Assembly (NCBI RefSeq): GCF_041260665.1
Contig: NZ_JBGCCT010000009.1
Location: forward strand, 248,001-312,000
DNA from: Catenulispora sp. GP43
GTDB taxonomy: Bacteria; Actinomycetota; Actinomycetes; Streptomycetales; Catenulisporaceae
DNA: 64,000 nt
Direction of reading: 5' to 3'
The notes below the pieces were generated by a model. The model did not search any database. It saw only the letters and a program-made list of their open reading frames with translations, and was not told the DNA's origin. Positions within the stretch are counted from its first letter, which is position 1. Every line of letters begins with the position of its first letter. Positions 23,629 through 32,432 of the stretch are shown piece after piece. A program made the translations under genes and the position numbers.

Positions 23629-24978
23629 ATGCGGCGCGTGACTGCACACCCTGCGGCGCCCGGCGACGCGTCGCAGCAGGGCCCCGCGCCCCGTCGCCGA
23701 TGGCGCGATCTGAGCGTCGACGTGACACCGCTGAAGGTCTCGCGCGACTACCGGTTCCTGACCGCCTCCTCGGTGATCTCCGGCTTCGGCTCGTTCCTGA
23801 CCTATGTCGCGGTCCCCTTCCAGATCAAGGAGCTCACCGGCTCCGCGCTGGCCGTCGGCCTGCTCGGGGCGACCGAGCTGGTGCCGCTGGTGGTGTGCGG
23901 GCTGTGGGGCGGCGCGCTGGCCGACGCGATGGACCGGCGCAAGCTCGTGGTGTCGACCGAGGCGGCCTCGGCGCTGCTGTCCGCGCTGCTCCTGGTGAAC
24001 GCGCTGCTGCCGCATCCGGCGCTGTGGCCGATCTACGCCCTGACGGCCGCGTTCGCGGCGGTGAACGGCCTGCAGCGGCCCTCGCGGGAGGCGATCGTGC
24101 CGCGCATCGTGCCGCCGGACCTGGTGGTGCCGGCCGGGGCGTTGCAGTGGCTGCTGGGGTCGTTCACCCAGATCGCGGGTCCGGCGCTGGGCGGTGTGCT
24201 GGTCGCCACCACGGGGCCGACGGCCTCCTATGTGGTGGACGCGACGACCTTCGTGATCTCGGTCGGCTTCCTGCTGCGGCTCAGGCCGTCGCCGCAGGGC
24301 GAGGACGCCGAGGAGGCCAGCCTGCGCGGGATAGCCGCCGGCTGGCGGTACGCGCGCAGCCGACAGGAGCTGATCGGGACGTATGTGGTGGACATCGCGG
24401 CGATGACGTTCGCGATGCCGACCGCGCTGTTCCCGTTCCTCGCCGACCATCTGCACGCCTCGTGGTCCCTGGGCCTGCTGTACGCCGCGCCGGCGGTCGG
24501 ATCCGCGCTGGTCTCCCTCACCAGCGGCTGGACCAAGCACGTCCACCGGCACGGCCTGGCGGTGATCTGGGCCGCCGGGGCCTGGGGCGCCGCGATCGCG
24601 CTGGTGGCCGCCACGCAGCAGGTCTGGACCGTCCTGGCCTGCCTGGCCGCCGCCGGCGCCGCGGACGCGGTCAGCGGGGTGTTCCGGATGTCGATCTGGA
24701 ACCAGACCATCCCCGACGCGCTGCGCGGCCGGCTGGCCGGGATCGAGATGCTGTCGTTCTCGACCGGACCGATTCTGGGACAGGTGCGCGCCGGGTCGAT
24801 GGCGGCGCTGCGGGGGCCGGTGTTCTCGGTCGGGTTCGGCGGCGTGGCCTGCGTCGGGGCGGTGGTGGGGCTCGCCGCGTGGCTGCCCGGGTTCCGGCGC
24901 TACGACGCGCGGAGCGACGTCCACGCGGTCGCGGTCCGCGCCGAAAGGCTGGCGGCGCACGCTGAGCCGTCCCTATGA
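23629..24978 (+). CDS. MFS transporter, EntS/MFS_3-like exporter
   Basis: A 449-residue membrane protein with about twelve hydrophobic segments. The GGALADAMDRRKLVV loop is the MFS motif A, and the N-terminal block (DYRFLTASSVISGFGSFLTYVAVPFQ) is typical of the enterobactin-exporter-like MFS_3 group, whose members export siderophores or drugs. The start is taken as the ATG at 23629; a GTG three codons later is also possible. No siderophore genes are nearby, so the substrate is open. It is divergent from panB. Confidence 0.88.
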   Translation: MRRVTAHPAAPGDASQQGPAPRRRWRDLSVDVTPLKVSRDYRFLTASSVISGFGSFLTYVAVPFQIKELTGSALAVGLLGATELVPLVVCGLWGGALADAMDRRKLVVSTEAASALLSALLLVNALLPHPALWPIYALTAAFAAVNGLQRPSREAIVPRIVPPDLVVPAGALQWLLGSFTQIAGPALGGVLVATTGPTASYVVDATTFVISVGFLLRLRPSPQGEDAEEASLRGIAAGWRYARSRQELIGTYVVDIAAMTFAMPTALFPFLADHLHASWSLGLLYAAPAVGSALVSLTSGWTKHVHRHGLAVIWAAGAWGAAIALVAATQQVWTVLACLAAAGAADAVSGVFRMSIWNQTIPDALRGRLAGIEMLSFSTGPILGQVRAGSMAALRGPVFSVGFGGVACVGAVVGLAAWLPGFRRYDARSDVHAVAVRAERLAAHAEPSL

Positions 24979-25014
24979 TCGAAGGCCGTTGACTGTCCTA
25001 ACGAGGGGTTTGAC

Positions 25015-26508
25015 ATGGACAACGGGGACCGGAACGGGCCGCCGTGGGGCGCGCCGCCAGAGGAGACGGGGGACTCGGGCGGGCCGCCGCCGGGAGGATT
25101 CCCCTGGCAGGGGAACGGTGGACCGCAGAGCGGGCCCCAGTACGGACCTCAGGGTGAGCCGCAGAACTGGACTCAGGGCGGGCCCCAGAACTGGCCTCAG
25201 GGTGGACCCGGGAACGGGCCCCAGGGCGGGCCACAGAACGGTCCCCAAGGCGGCCCGCAAGGTGGTCCCCCAGGCGGCCCCCAGGGCGGACCGCCCGGAG
25301 GATCGCAGCGTTCGATGACGTCCTTCCCGCTCGCGGCGACCGGCGCGTACGCGGCCGTCCGTCCGCCGGAGCCGTCGCCGGTCCAGGCCCCGCCGCAGGG
25401 CCCGCCGCCGATGACCTCGTTCCCGCTCGCCGCCACCGGCGCGTACCGGGCGGTCGGGCAGCAGCAGGGCAGCGCGGACCTGTCGGCCAGCGGGTTCCGG
25501 GCGGTTCCGGGATCCGAGCCCGGGCCGCAGTTCAACGGGCCGATGGGCCCGCCCGGACAGTTCGGCCCGCCGGGACCTCCCGGGCCGCCGCCCGGAGGGG
25601 GCACCGCCAAGCGTCGCAAGGCCCTGCTGATCGGGGCGTCGGCGGTCGTGGTGGCCGGTGTCGCCGCCGGAGCCGTCGCTTTCGCGACGAGCGGAAGCAG
25701 CAAGAAGCAGCCCAATCCCAGCCCGACGTCCTCGGGCTCGTCGCACGCGGCCCTGTCCGGGACGTCCACCCCGAGCGGCGGCTCGCAGCCGCCGTCATCC
25801 GCGAGCGCGCCCTCGACGTCGAAGGCCGCGCCGCCGGCCGCGCCACCGGTCGCCGACGTGCTGTTCTGGCACCTGAGCGACAAGGCCGGCGGCAAGACCG
25901 CCGCCGACGCCTCCGGCAAGAACCACGTCGGCGCCCTGTCCGGAGCGGCCGGTTTCTCGACCGCGCACGGCGGCTCCGCGGAGTTCAGCGGCGCGCCGAA
26001 CCAGATCAAGGGCGGCCAGATCCAGACCAAGGGCCCGGCGATCGACACCACGAAGAGCTTCACGGTCTCCATGTGGGTCGACCAGACCGGCCTCACCACG
26101 CCCACGAAGTACGCCGCCGCCTTCAGCCAGGACGGCCCGCAGTGCTTCGCGTTCACCTTCAGCTACTCGGAGGCGAGCAAGACCTGGTCGTTCGTCCGCG
26201 CCAACGCCGACGGCGCCAACCCGGCGATGACCAACGCCGGCGCGAGCGCGCCGACGCCGATGAACACCTGGGTCAGGCTGACCGGGGTCTACGACGCGCA
26301 GGCCGGGACGATCGAGCTGTTCGTCGACGGGGCGCCGCAGGGCGGGCCGGTCAAGACCGGGTCCAAGCCGTACGCCGCGACGGGGCCGTTCGCGATCGGC
26401 CGGAGCTGGTACGGGAAGTACCCGACGAATCCCTTTAAGGGCTACATCTCGGATGTGCAGGTGTTCGGGCGCGCGCTGACCGCCGACGAGGTGAAGGCGC
26501 TGGGCTGA
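25015..26508 (+). CDS. surface protein with Pro/Gly/Gln-rich N-terminus, one TM segment and a LamG-like domain
   Basis: A 497-residue protein in four parts. Residues 1-100 are a collagen-like low-complexity region of GGPQ/PQG units. A 12-residue motif, [12 protein letters not shown], occurs twice, near 102 and 136. [10 protein letters not shown] boundary and a single transmembrane helix (about 205-222) are followed by a Ser/Pro/Thr linker. Residues 285-495 form a concanavalin-A-like LamG domain ([45 protein letters not shown]). The C-terminal LamG part would lie outside the membrane and bind glycans or proteins; the N-terminus would be cytosolic. GAGGGG precedes the ATG. Confidence 0.85.
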   Translation: MDNGDRNGPPWGAPPEETGDSGGPPPGGFPWQGNGGPQSGPQYGPQGEPQNWTQGGPQNWPQGGPGNGPQGGPQNGPQGGPQGGPPGGPQGGPPGGSQRSMTSFPLAATGAYAAVRPPEPSPVQAPPQGPPPMTSFPLAATGAYRAVGQQQGSADLSASGFRAVPGSEPGPQFNGPMGPPGQFGPPGPPGPPPGGGTAKRRKALLIGASAVVVAGVAAGAVAFATSGSSKKQPNPSPTSSGSSHAALSGTSTPSGGSQPPSSASAPSTSKAAPPAAPPVADVLFWHLSDKAGGKTAADASGKNHVGALSGAAGFSTAHGGSAEFSGAPNQIKGGQIQTKGPAIDTTKSFTVSMWVDQTGLTTPTKYAAAFSQDGPQCFAFTFSYSEASKTWSFVRANADGANPAMTNAGASAPTPMNTWVRLTGVYDAQAGTIELFVDGAPQGGPVKTGSKPYAATGPFAIGRSWYGKYPTNPFKGYISDVQVFGRALTADEVKALG

Positions 26509-26514
26509 GCCCGG

Positions 26515-26557
26515 CGGCGCCGGCGGCTGTGGTTTTCGGCCACTGCCTCCGGCGCCG
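26515..26557. terminator. bidirectional terminator hairpin
   Basis: CGGCGCCGG (26515-26523) pairs perfectly with CCGGCGCCG (26549-26557), and the intervening bases continue the stem (GGC-GTGG with CCAC-GCC) around a TTTTCGG loop. It lies between the convergent LamG gene and the 70-aa gene. Confidence 0.75.
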
Positions 26558-26572
26558 GGGCCCGGGCTCGCG

Positions 26573-26785
26573 CTAGCTGTCGGCGTCCGCGGCCTCGTCG
26601 GCCCGCCGCCACGCCTCGTTGCGCTCCTGCACCCGCTGCAGGGCGTGCTCGGCCTCCTCCGGGGTGTCGTACGGCCCCAGGCGGTCCTTGGCGGCACAGG
26701 CGCCCGCCGGCTCGACCGTCCCGTGCTTCACGCAGTAATAGAAGCCGTCGTCCGCCGGCGGCTCGCCCTTCTTGGTCCAGCGCAT
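26573..26785 (-). CDS. small conserved-type hypothetical protein (70 aa)
   Basis: A 70-residue acidic protein with two cysteines (YYCVKHG and GACAAKD) and a [22 protein letters not shown] segment. That segment resembles the ligand-facing repeat of SPOR-like small proteins common beside actinobacterial map genes. GGGAGAG precedes the ATG. Function is unknown. It is divergent from map, with 42 bases between the start codons. Confidence 0.75.
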   Translation of the reverse strand: MRWTKKGEPPADDGFYYCVKHGTVEPAGACAAKDRLGPYDTPEEAEHALQRVQERNEAWRRADEAADADS

Positions 26786-26827
26786 CGCACTCTCCCTGCT
26801 GTCACCGGGTGCCTAGACTGTCTGACT

Positions 26828-27685
26828 ATGGCGACACTCGTACCCGGCACCGTCTCTCCCACTCTGCCCGTCCCCGCGGGGATCAAGCGACCGGAGTACG
26901 TGGGACGCAAGGGGCCCAGGCCGTACACCGGCGGCGAGGTGCAGGACGCCGAGACGATCGAGAAGATGCGGGTGGCCTCCCGGATCGCCGCCGACGCGCT
27001 GGTGGAGACCGGAAAGGCGGCCAAGCCGGGCATCACCACGGACGAGTTGGACCGGATCGGGCACGAGTACCTGCTGGACCACCGGGCCTACCCCTCCACG
27101 CTGGGCTACAAGGGCTACCCGAAGTCGATGTGCACCTCGGTGAACGAGGTGATCTGCCACGGCATCCCGGACACCACGGTGCTCCAGGACGGCGACATCG
27201 TGAACGTGGACATCACGGCCTACATCGGCGGCGTCCACGGCGACACCAACGCCACCTTCGAGGTCGGCACCGTCGACGAGGAGTCGCACCTGCTGGTCGA
27301 GCGCACCCGCGAGGCCCTGGACCGCGCCATCAAGGCGGTCCGCCCCGGCCGGCAGATCAACGTCATCGGCCGGGTGATCGAGAGCTACGCCAAGCGCTTC
27401 GGCTACGGCGTGGTCCGCGACTTCACCGGCCACGGCATCTCCACGGCCTTCCACACCGGCCTGATCATCCCGCACTACGACGACCCGTACGCGACCCTGG
27501 TGATGCAGCCCGGCATGACGTTCACCATCGAGCCGATGCTGACGCTCGGGACGGCCGACTACGAGATGTGGGCCGACAAGTGGACGGCCGTGACGCGGGA
27601 CCGGAAGCGGACCGCGCAGTTCGAGCACACGATGGTGGTGACGAACGACGGGGTCGAGGTGCTGACGCTGCCCAGCCAGGCGTGA
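26828..27685 (+). CDS. map: type I methionine aminopeptidase
   Basis: A 285-residue methionine aminopeptidase, which removes the initiator Met from nascent proteins. All metal ligands are seen: Asp in NVDITAYI, Asp in VHGDTNATF, His in FTGHGIST, Glu in FTIEPML and Glu in QFEHTMVV. The substrate-side His is in ICHGIP. An N-terminal extension of about 40 residues with PEYVGRKGP is typical of the actinobacterial MapB-type enzyme, which has a proline-rich linker. The ATG lies eight bases after TAGACT with no ribosome binding site, so translation is probably leaderless. Confidence 0.97.
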   Translation: MATLVPGTVSPTLPVPAGIKRPEYVGRKGPRPYTGGEVQDAETIEKMRVASRIAADALVETGKAAKPGITTDELDRIGHEYLLDHRAYPSTLGYKGYPKSMCTSVNEVICHGIPDTTVLQDGDIVNVDITAYIGGVHGDTNATFEVGTVDEESHLLVERTREALDRAIKAVRPGRQINVIGRVIESYAKRFGYGVVRDFTGHGISTAFHTGLIIPHYDDPYATLVMQPGMTFTIEPMLTLGTADYEMWADKWTAVTRDRKRTAQFEHTMVVTNDGVEVLTLPSQA

Positions 27686-27730
27686 GGTTCGACCTCCGGC
27701 GGTGGTGAAGCACCGGGGCAGCTTCCGCCG

Positions 27731-28528
27731 TCAGTCAGCCGCCTCCACCGCGACCACCTCCACGACTGTGACCGGCTCTATCAGACTCCTGCGAAGCTCC
27801 TCGATCTGCTCCGCCGTCAGCCCGTGCGCCAGCAGATACCCCTCGATCGACCCGTGCGAGGCGCGCATCCGCGCCAGCGTCGCCAAAATCAGCTCCGGCG
27901 GGCACGCCAGCGCCTGGCCGTGGAGCTTCTGCCCCAGGCCCGTGGAGGCCTGCAGCTGCTCGACCGCCTGCGTGAACTCGTCGGCGAGGTAGGCGCTGGT
28001 GAGGTGGTAGTCCTCGGCTATCACCTCGTCGGCCACGCCGAGCAACGCCAGCACCAGAGCCACCACCACGCCGGTGCGGTCCTTGCCGGCCGAGCAGTGC
28101 ACCAGGACCGGATGCGTGGTGCTGGTCGCGACGTGCGCGACGGCCTCGGCCAGGACCGTGCCGCAGGCGTCCACCATGTGCTCGTAGACCGTCGTGAGGT
28201 CCTCGGGGGACTTGCCGAACGAGTCCCCGGTGACGCGGAAGACCGGCAGCCGCAAAACCGCGATGCCGGTGCCGTCCAGGGCGTCCGGGGACAGCCGGAC
28301 TTCGAAGTCCTCACGGAGGTCCACCACGGTGCGGACCGGCAGGCCCGCCAGGGCCGCGCGGGCCGTGTCGTCGAGGCGGTGCAGGGCGTCGCCGCGCAGC
28401 AGCCGGCCGGCGCGCACCGTGCCGCCGGCGGCCGGGTAGCCGCCGACGTCGCGGACGTTGAAGGTGCCGGCCAGCGGGATGCGGCGGTCGGCGGCGGCGG
28501 GCCGGGACCCCTGCTCAGGTGTGGTCAC
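27731..28528 (-). CDS. tyrosine-protein phosphatase (Y_phosphatase3 type)
   Basis: A 265-residue phosphatase with the P-loop HCSAGKDRTG (C-x5-R) near residue 140 and the N-terminal FNVRDVGGYP motif of the bacterial tyrosine/lipid phosphatase family (MptpB-like). Relatives in Mycobacterium dephosphorylate phosphotyrosine and phosphoinositides. The start is given as the GTG at 28528, six bases after TAGCGT; a GTG two codons upstream overlaps that element. A second, related phosphatase is encoded 830 bases away on the opposite strand. Confidence 0.88.
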   Translation of the reverse strand: MTTPEQGSRPAAADRRIPLAGTFNVRDVGGYPAAGGTVRAGRLLRGDALHRLDDTARAALAGLPVRTVVDLREDFEVRLSPDALDGTGIAVLRLPVFRVTGDSFGKSPEDLTTVYEHMVDACGTVLAEAVAHVATSTTHPVLVHCSAGKDRTGVVVALVLALLGVADEVIAEDYHLTSAYLADEFTQAVEQLQASTGLGQKLHGQALACPPELILATLARMRASHGSIEGYLLAHGLTAEQIEELRRSLIEPVTVVEVVAVEAAD

Positions 28529-28646
28529 GCGCACACGCTACCCGCGCCACGCTTCGCCCCACCGGCACCCCCTGACGAAGACCGGGTTACCAGGGGGTAT
28601 CCTGACCCTTACCGCGTTAGGCCTTCGACCACGTCAGGGGGCTTGG

Positions 28647-29333
28647 GTGCCGAGGAGTTGGCGACCTGCCAAAAACAGGAAGCGCGACCACGCCGCTTCC
28701 CCCGATGGGCTGCGCTCCGAAGGCCTTCTCGATCCGCTCGACCGCCTGGTCGCCGCCGGTTTCGCGGTGGTCCCGGCGGCCGCCCCGCTCGAGGGCTCGT
28801 GCAGCTGCGACCGTCTGGGCTGTCCCACCCCGGCCGCGCATCCGCTGTCGCGCGCCTGGCAGGTCGAGGCCAGCGCCGATCCCGACCGGCTGGCCCAGTG
28901 GCGCGCCCGCCACCCCGGCGCCAACTACGCCACCCCGACCGGTAAGACCCACTCGGTCCTCGACGTGCCCGAACAGGCCGGCGCCGACGCCCTGCGCCGG
29001 ATCCTGGTCTCCGGCACCGCCCCCGGCCCGGTCGCCGAAGCGGACGGCCGCTACCTGTTCTTCACCGCCCCGCGGACGAACCCCGACACCGAGGACGTCG
29101 ACGAGGACGAGTGGTGGTCCAGCTCCCTGGACTGCCGGCCGGAGACGCTGCAGGAACACCCCGGACTGCGCTGGCACGACCGGGGCAGCTACGTCTTCGT
29201 CCCGCCGTCGGTGAGCATGGACGGCAGCACCGCGCGCTGGGTGTACTGGCCCGCGGACGGCACCCCGCTGCCGGACGCGGTGGTGGTGCTGGAGGTGCTG
29301 GCCGATGTGCTCGCGGAGTTCTCCGCGGCTTGA
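28647..29333 (+). CDS. bifunctional DNA primase/polymerase-like protein (Prim-Pol N-terminal domain)
   Basis: A 228-residue protein resembling the stand-alone Prim-Pol (AEP superfamily) proteins of actinobacteria. Features are GFAVVPAAAPLEGSCSCDRLGCPTPAAHPLSRAWQ (about residues 38-72, with the C-x-C/C zinc-like motif followed by the HP signature), a WRARHPGANYATPTG segment and VLDVP. The expected catalytic D-x-D in the first block is not clearly present (VLDVPEQ), so activity is uncertain. GTG start after AGGGGG. Such proteins usually occur alone, without phage neighbours, and have no known role. Confidence 0.72.
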   Translation: MPRSWRPAKNRKRDHAASPDGLRSEGLLDPLDRLVAAGFAVVPAAAPLEGSCSCDRLGCPTPAAHPLSRAWQVEASADPDRLAQWRARHPGANYATPTGKTHSVLDVPEQAGADALRRILVSGTAPGPVAEADGRYLFFTAPRTNPDTEDVDEDEWWSSSLDCRPETLQEHPGLRWHDRGSYVFVPPSVSMDGSTARWVYWPADGTPLPDAVVVLEVLADVLAEFSAA

Positions 29334-29356
29334 CGGCCTTCCCTACCCTGAACCGC

Positions 29357-30067
29357 GTGACCGCGAACAGGAATCTCGCCTGGGAAGGCTGCGTCAACGT
29401 CCGGGACCTCGGCGGCCTCGGCCGGATCAAGCCCGGTGCGGTGGTGCGGATGGAAGCCCCGACCCGGCTGACCGCGGCCGGCTGGGCTGCCGCGTGGGAC
29501 TATGGCGTCCGCACGGTGCTCGATCTGCGCGCCGCGGACGAGGACTGGCCGGACGAGGCACCCCGGCCCGCCGGCATCACGACCGTCCGCGCACCGCTCG
29601 ACCCCGAGCCCGGCACGCCGTTCGCCCAGCACTGGACGCCGATCGACAACATGGCGACGCCGTTGTACCTCCCGGCGCTGCTGGCCGAGTACCCGGAGCG
29701 CGTGATCGCCGCCGTCAGGGCGATCGCCACCGCGGCACCGGGCTGCGTCGTCGTCCACTGCGCCGGCGGCAAGGACCGCACCGGCCTGATCGCGCTGGTC
29801 CTGCTGGTCCTGGCCGGCGCGGAACCCGGCGAGATCGTCGCCGACTACCTGCTCACCTTCGACCGCATGAAGGAGCGCTACGCCGCCCTGGGCGCCCGCG
29901 ACCAGCTCGTCGCGGCCGGCGAGCGCCTCGCGGAGCACGGGACCACCATCGAGGCCTCGCTGAGCTCGACGATCGCCGGGCTGAAGATGCCGGATTACCT
30001 CCTGGCGAACGGCTTTTCCGAAGCGGAGCTCGCAGCCCTGGACGCCCGCCTGTGCACACGCGAGTGA
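29357..30067 (+). CDS. tyrosine-protein phosphatase (Y_phosphatase3 type)
   Basis: A 236-residue phosphatase with the C-x5-R P-loop HCAGGKDRTG near residue 136 and NVRDLGGLG near residue 14. It is of the same family as the protein at 27731-28528 but clearly diverged from it. Cytoplasmic, with phosphotyrosine or phosphoinositide substrates in relatives. The GTG start is seven bases after TACCCT, with no ribosome binding site (leaderless prediction). It follows the Prim-Pol-like gene by 23 bases on the same strand, so the two may be co-transcribed. Confidence 0.87.
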   Translation: MTANRNLAWEGCVNVRDLGGLGRIKPGAVVRMEAPTRLTAAGWAAAWDYGVRTVLDLRAADEDWPDEAPRPAGITTVRAPLDPEPGTPFAQHWTPIDNMATPLYLPALLAEYPERVIAAVRAIATAAPGCVVVHCAGGKDRTGLIALVLLVLAGAEPGEIVADYLLTFDRMKERYAALGARDQLVAAGERLAEHGTTIEASLSSTIAGLKMPDYLLANGFSEAELAALDARLCTRE

Positions 30068-30098
30068 CAGAACTCACACACCGGCGAGCGGCGCCCTG

Positions 30099-30225
30099 CA
30101 GCGCCGGCCGCCGCACCGCCGACGGGCCCGCAACTCGCTGACTGCCGCACCGCCGACCGGCCCCGCAACTCGCTGACTGCCGCACCGCCCGGCAAGCCCT
30201 ACAGCGCCGGCCGCCGCACCGCCGA
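30099..30225. repeat. duplicated 3' tail of fahA and tandem ~35-bp repeats
   Basis: A 24-base sequence at 30202-30225, forming the 3' end of the fahA reading frame, is repeated exactly at 30099-30122 in the gap beyond the gene. Between them, a roughly 34-base unit beginning GCCGCACCGCC and ending CAACTCGCTGACT occurs twice in tandem (30109-30142 and 30143-30177). The region appears to have grown by local duplication. Confidence 0.8.
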
Positions 30226-31440
30226 CTGAATCGTCCCGACCACCTCGCCGAACCCGATCCGCGCCCCGTTCGGGCCCGGCGCGACGCCGCCGATGGCGAC
30301 CGTGTCGCCGTCCACCAGGAAGGTGCGCGTCGATCCGTCGGCCAGGGCCAGCGGCTCGGTGCCGTTCCAGGTCAGCTCGATGAACGAGCCGCGCTGCTCG
30401 GGCAGCGGGCCGGAGACGGTGCCGGAGGCGTAGAAGTCGCCGGTGCGCAGGCTCGCGCCGTTCACCGTCATGTGCGCCAGCTGCTGCGCCGGCGTCCAGT
30501 ACAGGCCCGCGAACGGCGGCGTGGAGACCGTGTTCCCGTTCAGCTTGACCTCCAGGTGGATGTTGTAGCCCCAGGTCTCGCCCTGCAGGTACGGCAGCGG
30601 GACCGGGTCCTGGTACGGCGGCGCGACCCGCGCGTCCTGCAGCGCGGCCAGCGGGACCACCCACGGGGAGATCGAGGTCGCGAAGGACTTGCCGAGGAAC
30701 GGGCCCAGCGGCACGTACTCCCAGGCCTGGATGTCGCGCGCGGACCAGTCGTTGACCAGCACCACGCCGAAGACGTGGTCCTGGAACTCCTCCACGCGCA
30801 CCCCGCCGCCCAGCGGCGAGGGCGTGCCGACCACGAAGCCCACCTCGGCCTCGATGTCCAGGCGCACGCTGGGCCCGAAGCGCGGCTCCTCGTCGGTCGG
30901 TGCCTTGCGCTGGCCCGACGGCCGGACGATCGGGGTGCCGGAGGGCACGATCGTGCCGGAGCGGCCGTGGTAGCCGATCGGCAGGTGCTTCCAGTTCGGC
31001 ATCAGGGCCTCGCCGTCCGGCCGGAAGATGCGGCCGAGGTTGGTGGCGTGGTCCTCGGAGGAGTAGAAGTCCACGTAGTCCGCCACCTGGAACGGCAGAT
31101 ACAGCACCACGTCGGTCAGCGGCACCAGCAGCGGCTCGACGGCCTTGCGGTGCTCGGGGTCGGTGAACAGCTCGGTGAGCCGGGCCCGCACCGCCGCCCA
31201 GGCCGGCGCGCCGAGGGCCATGAACGGGTTCAGCGTGCCGATCGCGAAGTACGCCGCCGGCTCCTCGATCGTGCCGTCCAGCAGGCCGCCGCCGGCCAGC
31301 GCGCCGAGGCTGACGACGAAGTCGCCGATCCGGGTGACCACGTGCGCCGGCCGCTCACCGTGGGTCGCGACGCCGTAGGGCAGGTTCTCGACCGGGAAGT
31401 CGGTCTGGGGCGGGAGCGGGACCCAGGTGGGCTGTGTCAT
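30199..31440 (-). CDS. fahA: fumarylacetoacetase
   Basis: A 413-residue fumarylacetoacetate hydrolase of the full-length (animal-like) type, the last step of tyrosine/homogentisate catabolism, yielding fumarate and acetoacetate. Landmarks are LPYGVATHGERPAHV near residue 20, the YVDFYSSEDHATNLGRIFRP stretch with its catalytic His, the metal-binding EAEVGFVVG and NDWSARDIQAWEYVPLGPFLGKSF region, and ASLRTGDFYASGTVSG near the C-terminus. AAGGACGG precedes the ATG. hmgA lies about 1 kb away, divergent, with a conserved unknown gene between them. Confidence 0.97.
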   Translation of the reverse strand: MTQPTWVPLPPQTDFPVENLPYGVATHGERPAHVVTRIGDFVVSLGALAGGGLLDGTIEEPAAYFAIGTLNPFMALGAPAWAAVRARLTELFTDPEHRKAVEPLLVPLTDVVLYLPFQVADYVDFYSSEDHATNLGRIFRPDGEALMPNWKHLPIGYHGRSGTIVPSGTPIVRPSGQRKAPTDEEPRFGPSVRLDIEAEVGFVVGTPSPLGGGVRVEEFQDHVFGVVLVNDWSARDIQAWEYVPLGPFLGKSFATSISPWVVPLAALQDARVAPPYQDPVPLPYLQGETWGYNIHLEVKLNGNTVSTPPFAGLYWTPAQQLAHMTVNGASLRTGDFYASGTVSGPLPEQRGSFIELTWNGTEPLALADGSTRTFLVDGDTVAIGGVAPGPNGARIGFGEVVGTIQSAVRRPAL

Positions 31441-31495
31441 AACCGTCCTTCGTTCGGTGGCACGGGGCCGTCGGCGCGTCAGTCGGCCGGGCCCT

Positions 31496-32344
31496 TCAGT
31501 AGGTCGGCAGGTCCGGCAGCAGGCCCAGGCCCGCCAGATCGTCGATCGGCTCCTGGAAACTACAGGAGCCGAAGCCGTGGAACAGATCGCGGGTCCGGGC
31601 CGCGTCCTCGACCGTCAGAGCTTTGACACGTTCCGCCAGTTCAGCGCCGTCCGCCAGCTCCAGGACCGCCGCGACGTCCTCGATCTCCGCGCCGTCGCTC
31701 GCGCGCTCGGCGGCCAGCAGCACGTTGAGGAAGCCGTGGTGCGTGAACCCGGTCTCGGCGTCGGTGTGCCGCACCGCGTTGTGCAGGCCGGCCGTGCACT
31801 TCACGCCGACCTCCAGGTCCGCGCAGCCAACCATGAACTCGGCCACGGCCAGCGGCGTCGGGAACGCTTCGGCGGTCAGCCCACCGGTGCGCAGCTTGGC
31901 GTACAGCAGCTCGCGGCCGGTGAGCGTGGGGAGCAGGGACCGCATGTCGGCCGGGGCGATCTCGATGTAGGCCTCGACGCCGTACGGAAGCTTCTGCTCC
32001 AGATCCTCCAGACGCTCGCCCGGATGGCGGATCTCGACGGCCTCCAGGATCACCCGGTCGTCGTCCGCCAGCTCGGCGAACGCGGCCAGCAGGCCGTCCA
32101 CACCGGTGTCGCCGATCAGGCCCAGCCGCAGGCCCTCGTCCGGGCTCAAGAGCGGTTTCAGGGCGGCGAGCTTGGAGACGGGGCACAGGAAACGGCCGAG
32201 CAGGCCGCTGTGGACGCCGGAGTCGTGGGCCAGGTGCGCGGGCACCGCTTCGGCGATGGGGGCGTCGCCGGGCGGGAACAGCGCCGCGTCGTCGATCAGC
32301 TCTGCGAACAGGACGCCGAGGGCGCCGGGGTCGGCGGTTGACAT
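31496..32344 (-). CDS. conserved-type hypothetical protein of the homogentisate locus
   Basis: A 282-residue soluble protein I cannot name. It reads as an alpha/beta (barrel-like) enzyme: DDAALFPPGDAPI near the N-terminus, LRLGLIGDTG, VEAYIEIAP, LYAKLRTGG, CADLEVGVKCTAGLHNAVRHTD and GFLNVLLAAERA, with alternating strands and helices and several conserved-looking acidic and His residues. It lies between fahA (same strand, 55 bases downstream) and the divergent hmgA, so a role in aromatic catabolism is suggested by position only. The ATG at 32344 is seven bases after TACCGT (leaderless); a GTG upstream would overlap that element. Confidence 0.75.
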   Translation of the reverse strand: MSTADPGALGVLFAELIDDAALFPPGDAPIAEAVPAHLAHDSGVHSGLLGRFLCPVSKLAALKPLLSPDEGLRLGLIGDTGVDGLLAAFAELADDDRVILEAVEIRHPGERLEDLEQKLPYGVEAYIEIAPADMRSLLPTLTGRELLYAKLRTGGLTAEAFPTPLAVAEFMVGCADLEVGVKCTAGLHNAVRHTDAETGFTHHGFLNVLLAAERASDGAEIEDVAAVLELADGAELAERVKALTVEDAARTRDLFHGFGSCSFQEPIDDLAGLGLLPDLPTY

Positions 32345-32432
32345 GACCGCCACGGTAGCCCATGGTCGAAGAGAGCGGACAGCGACGTCCGATTATCGAA
32401 CAGGAACAGACCGAACGAAGGGGACGGCGGCG

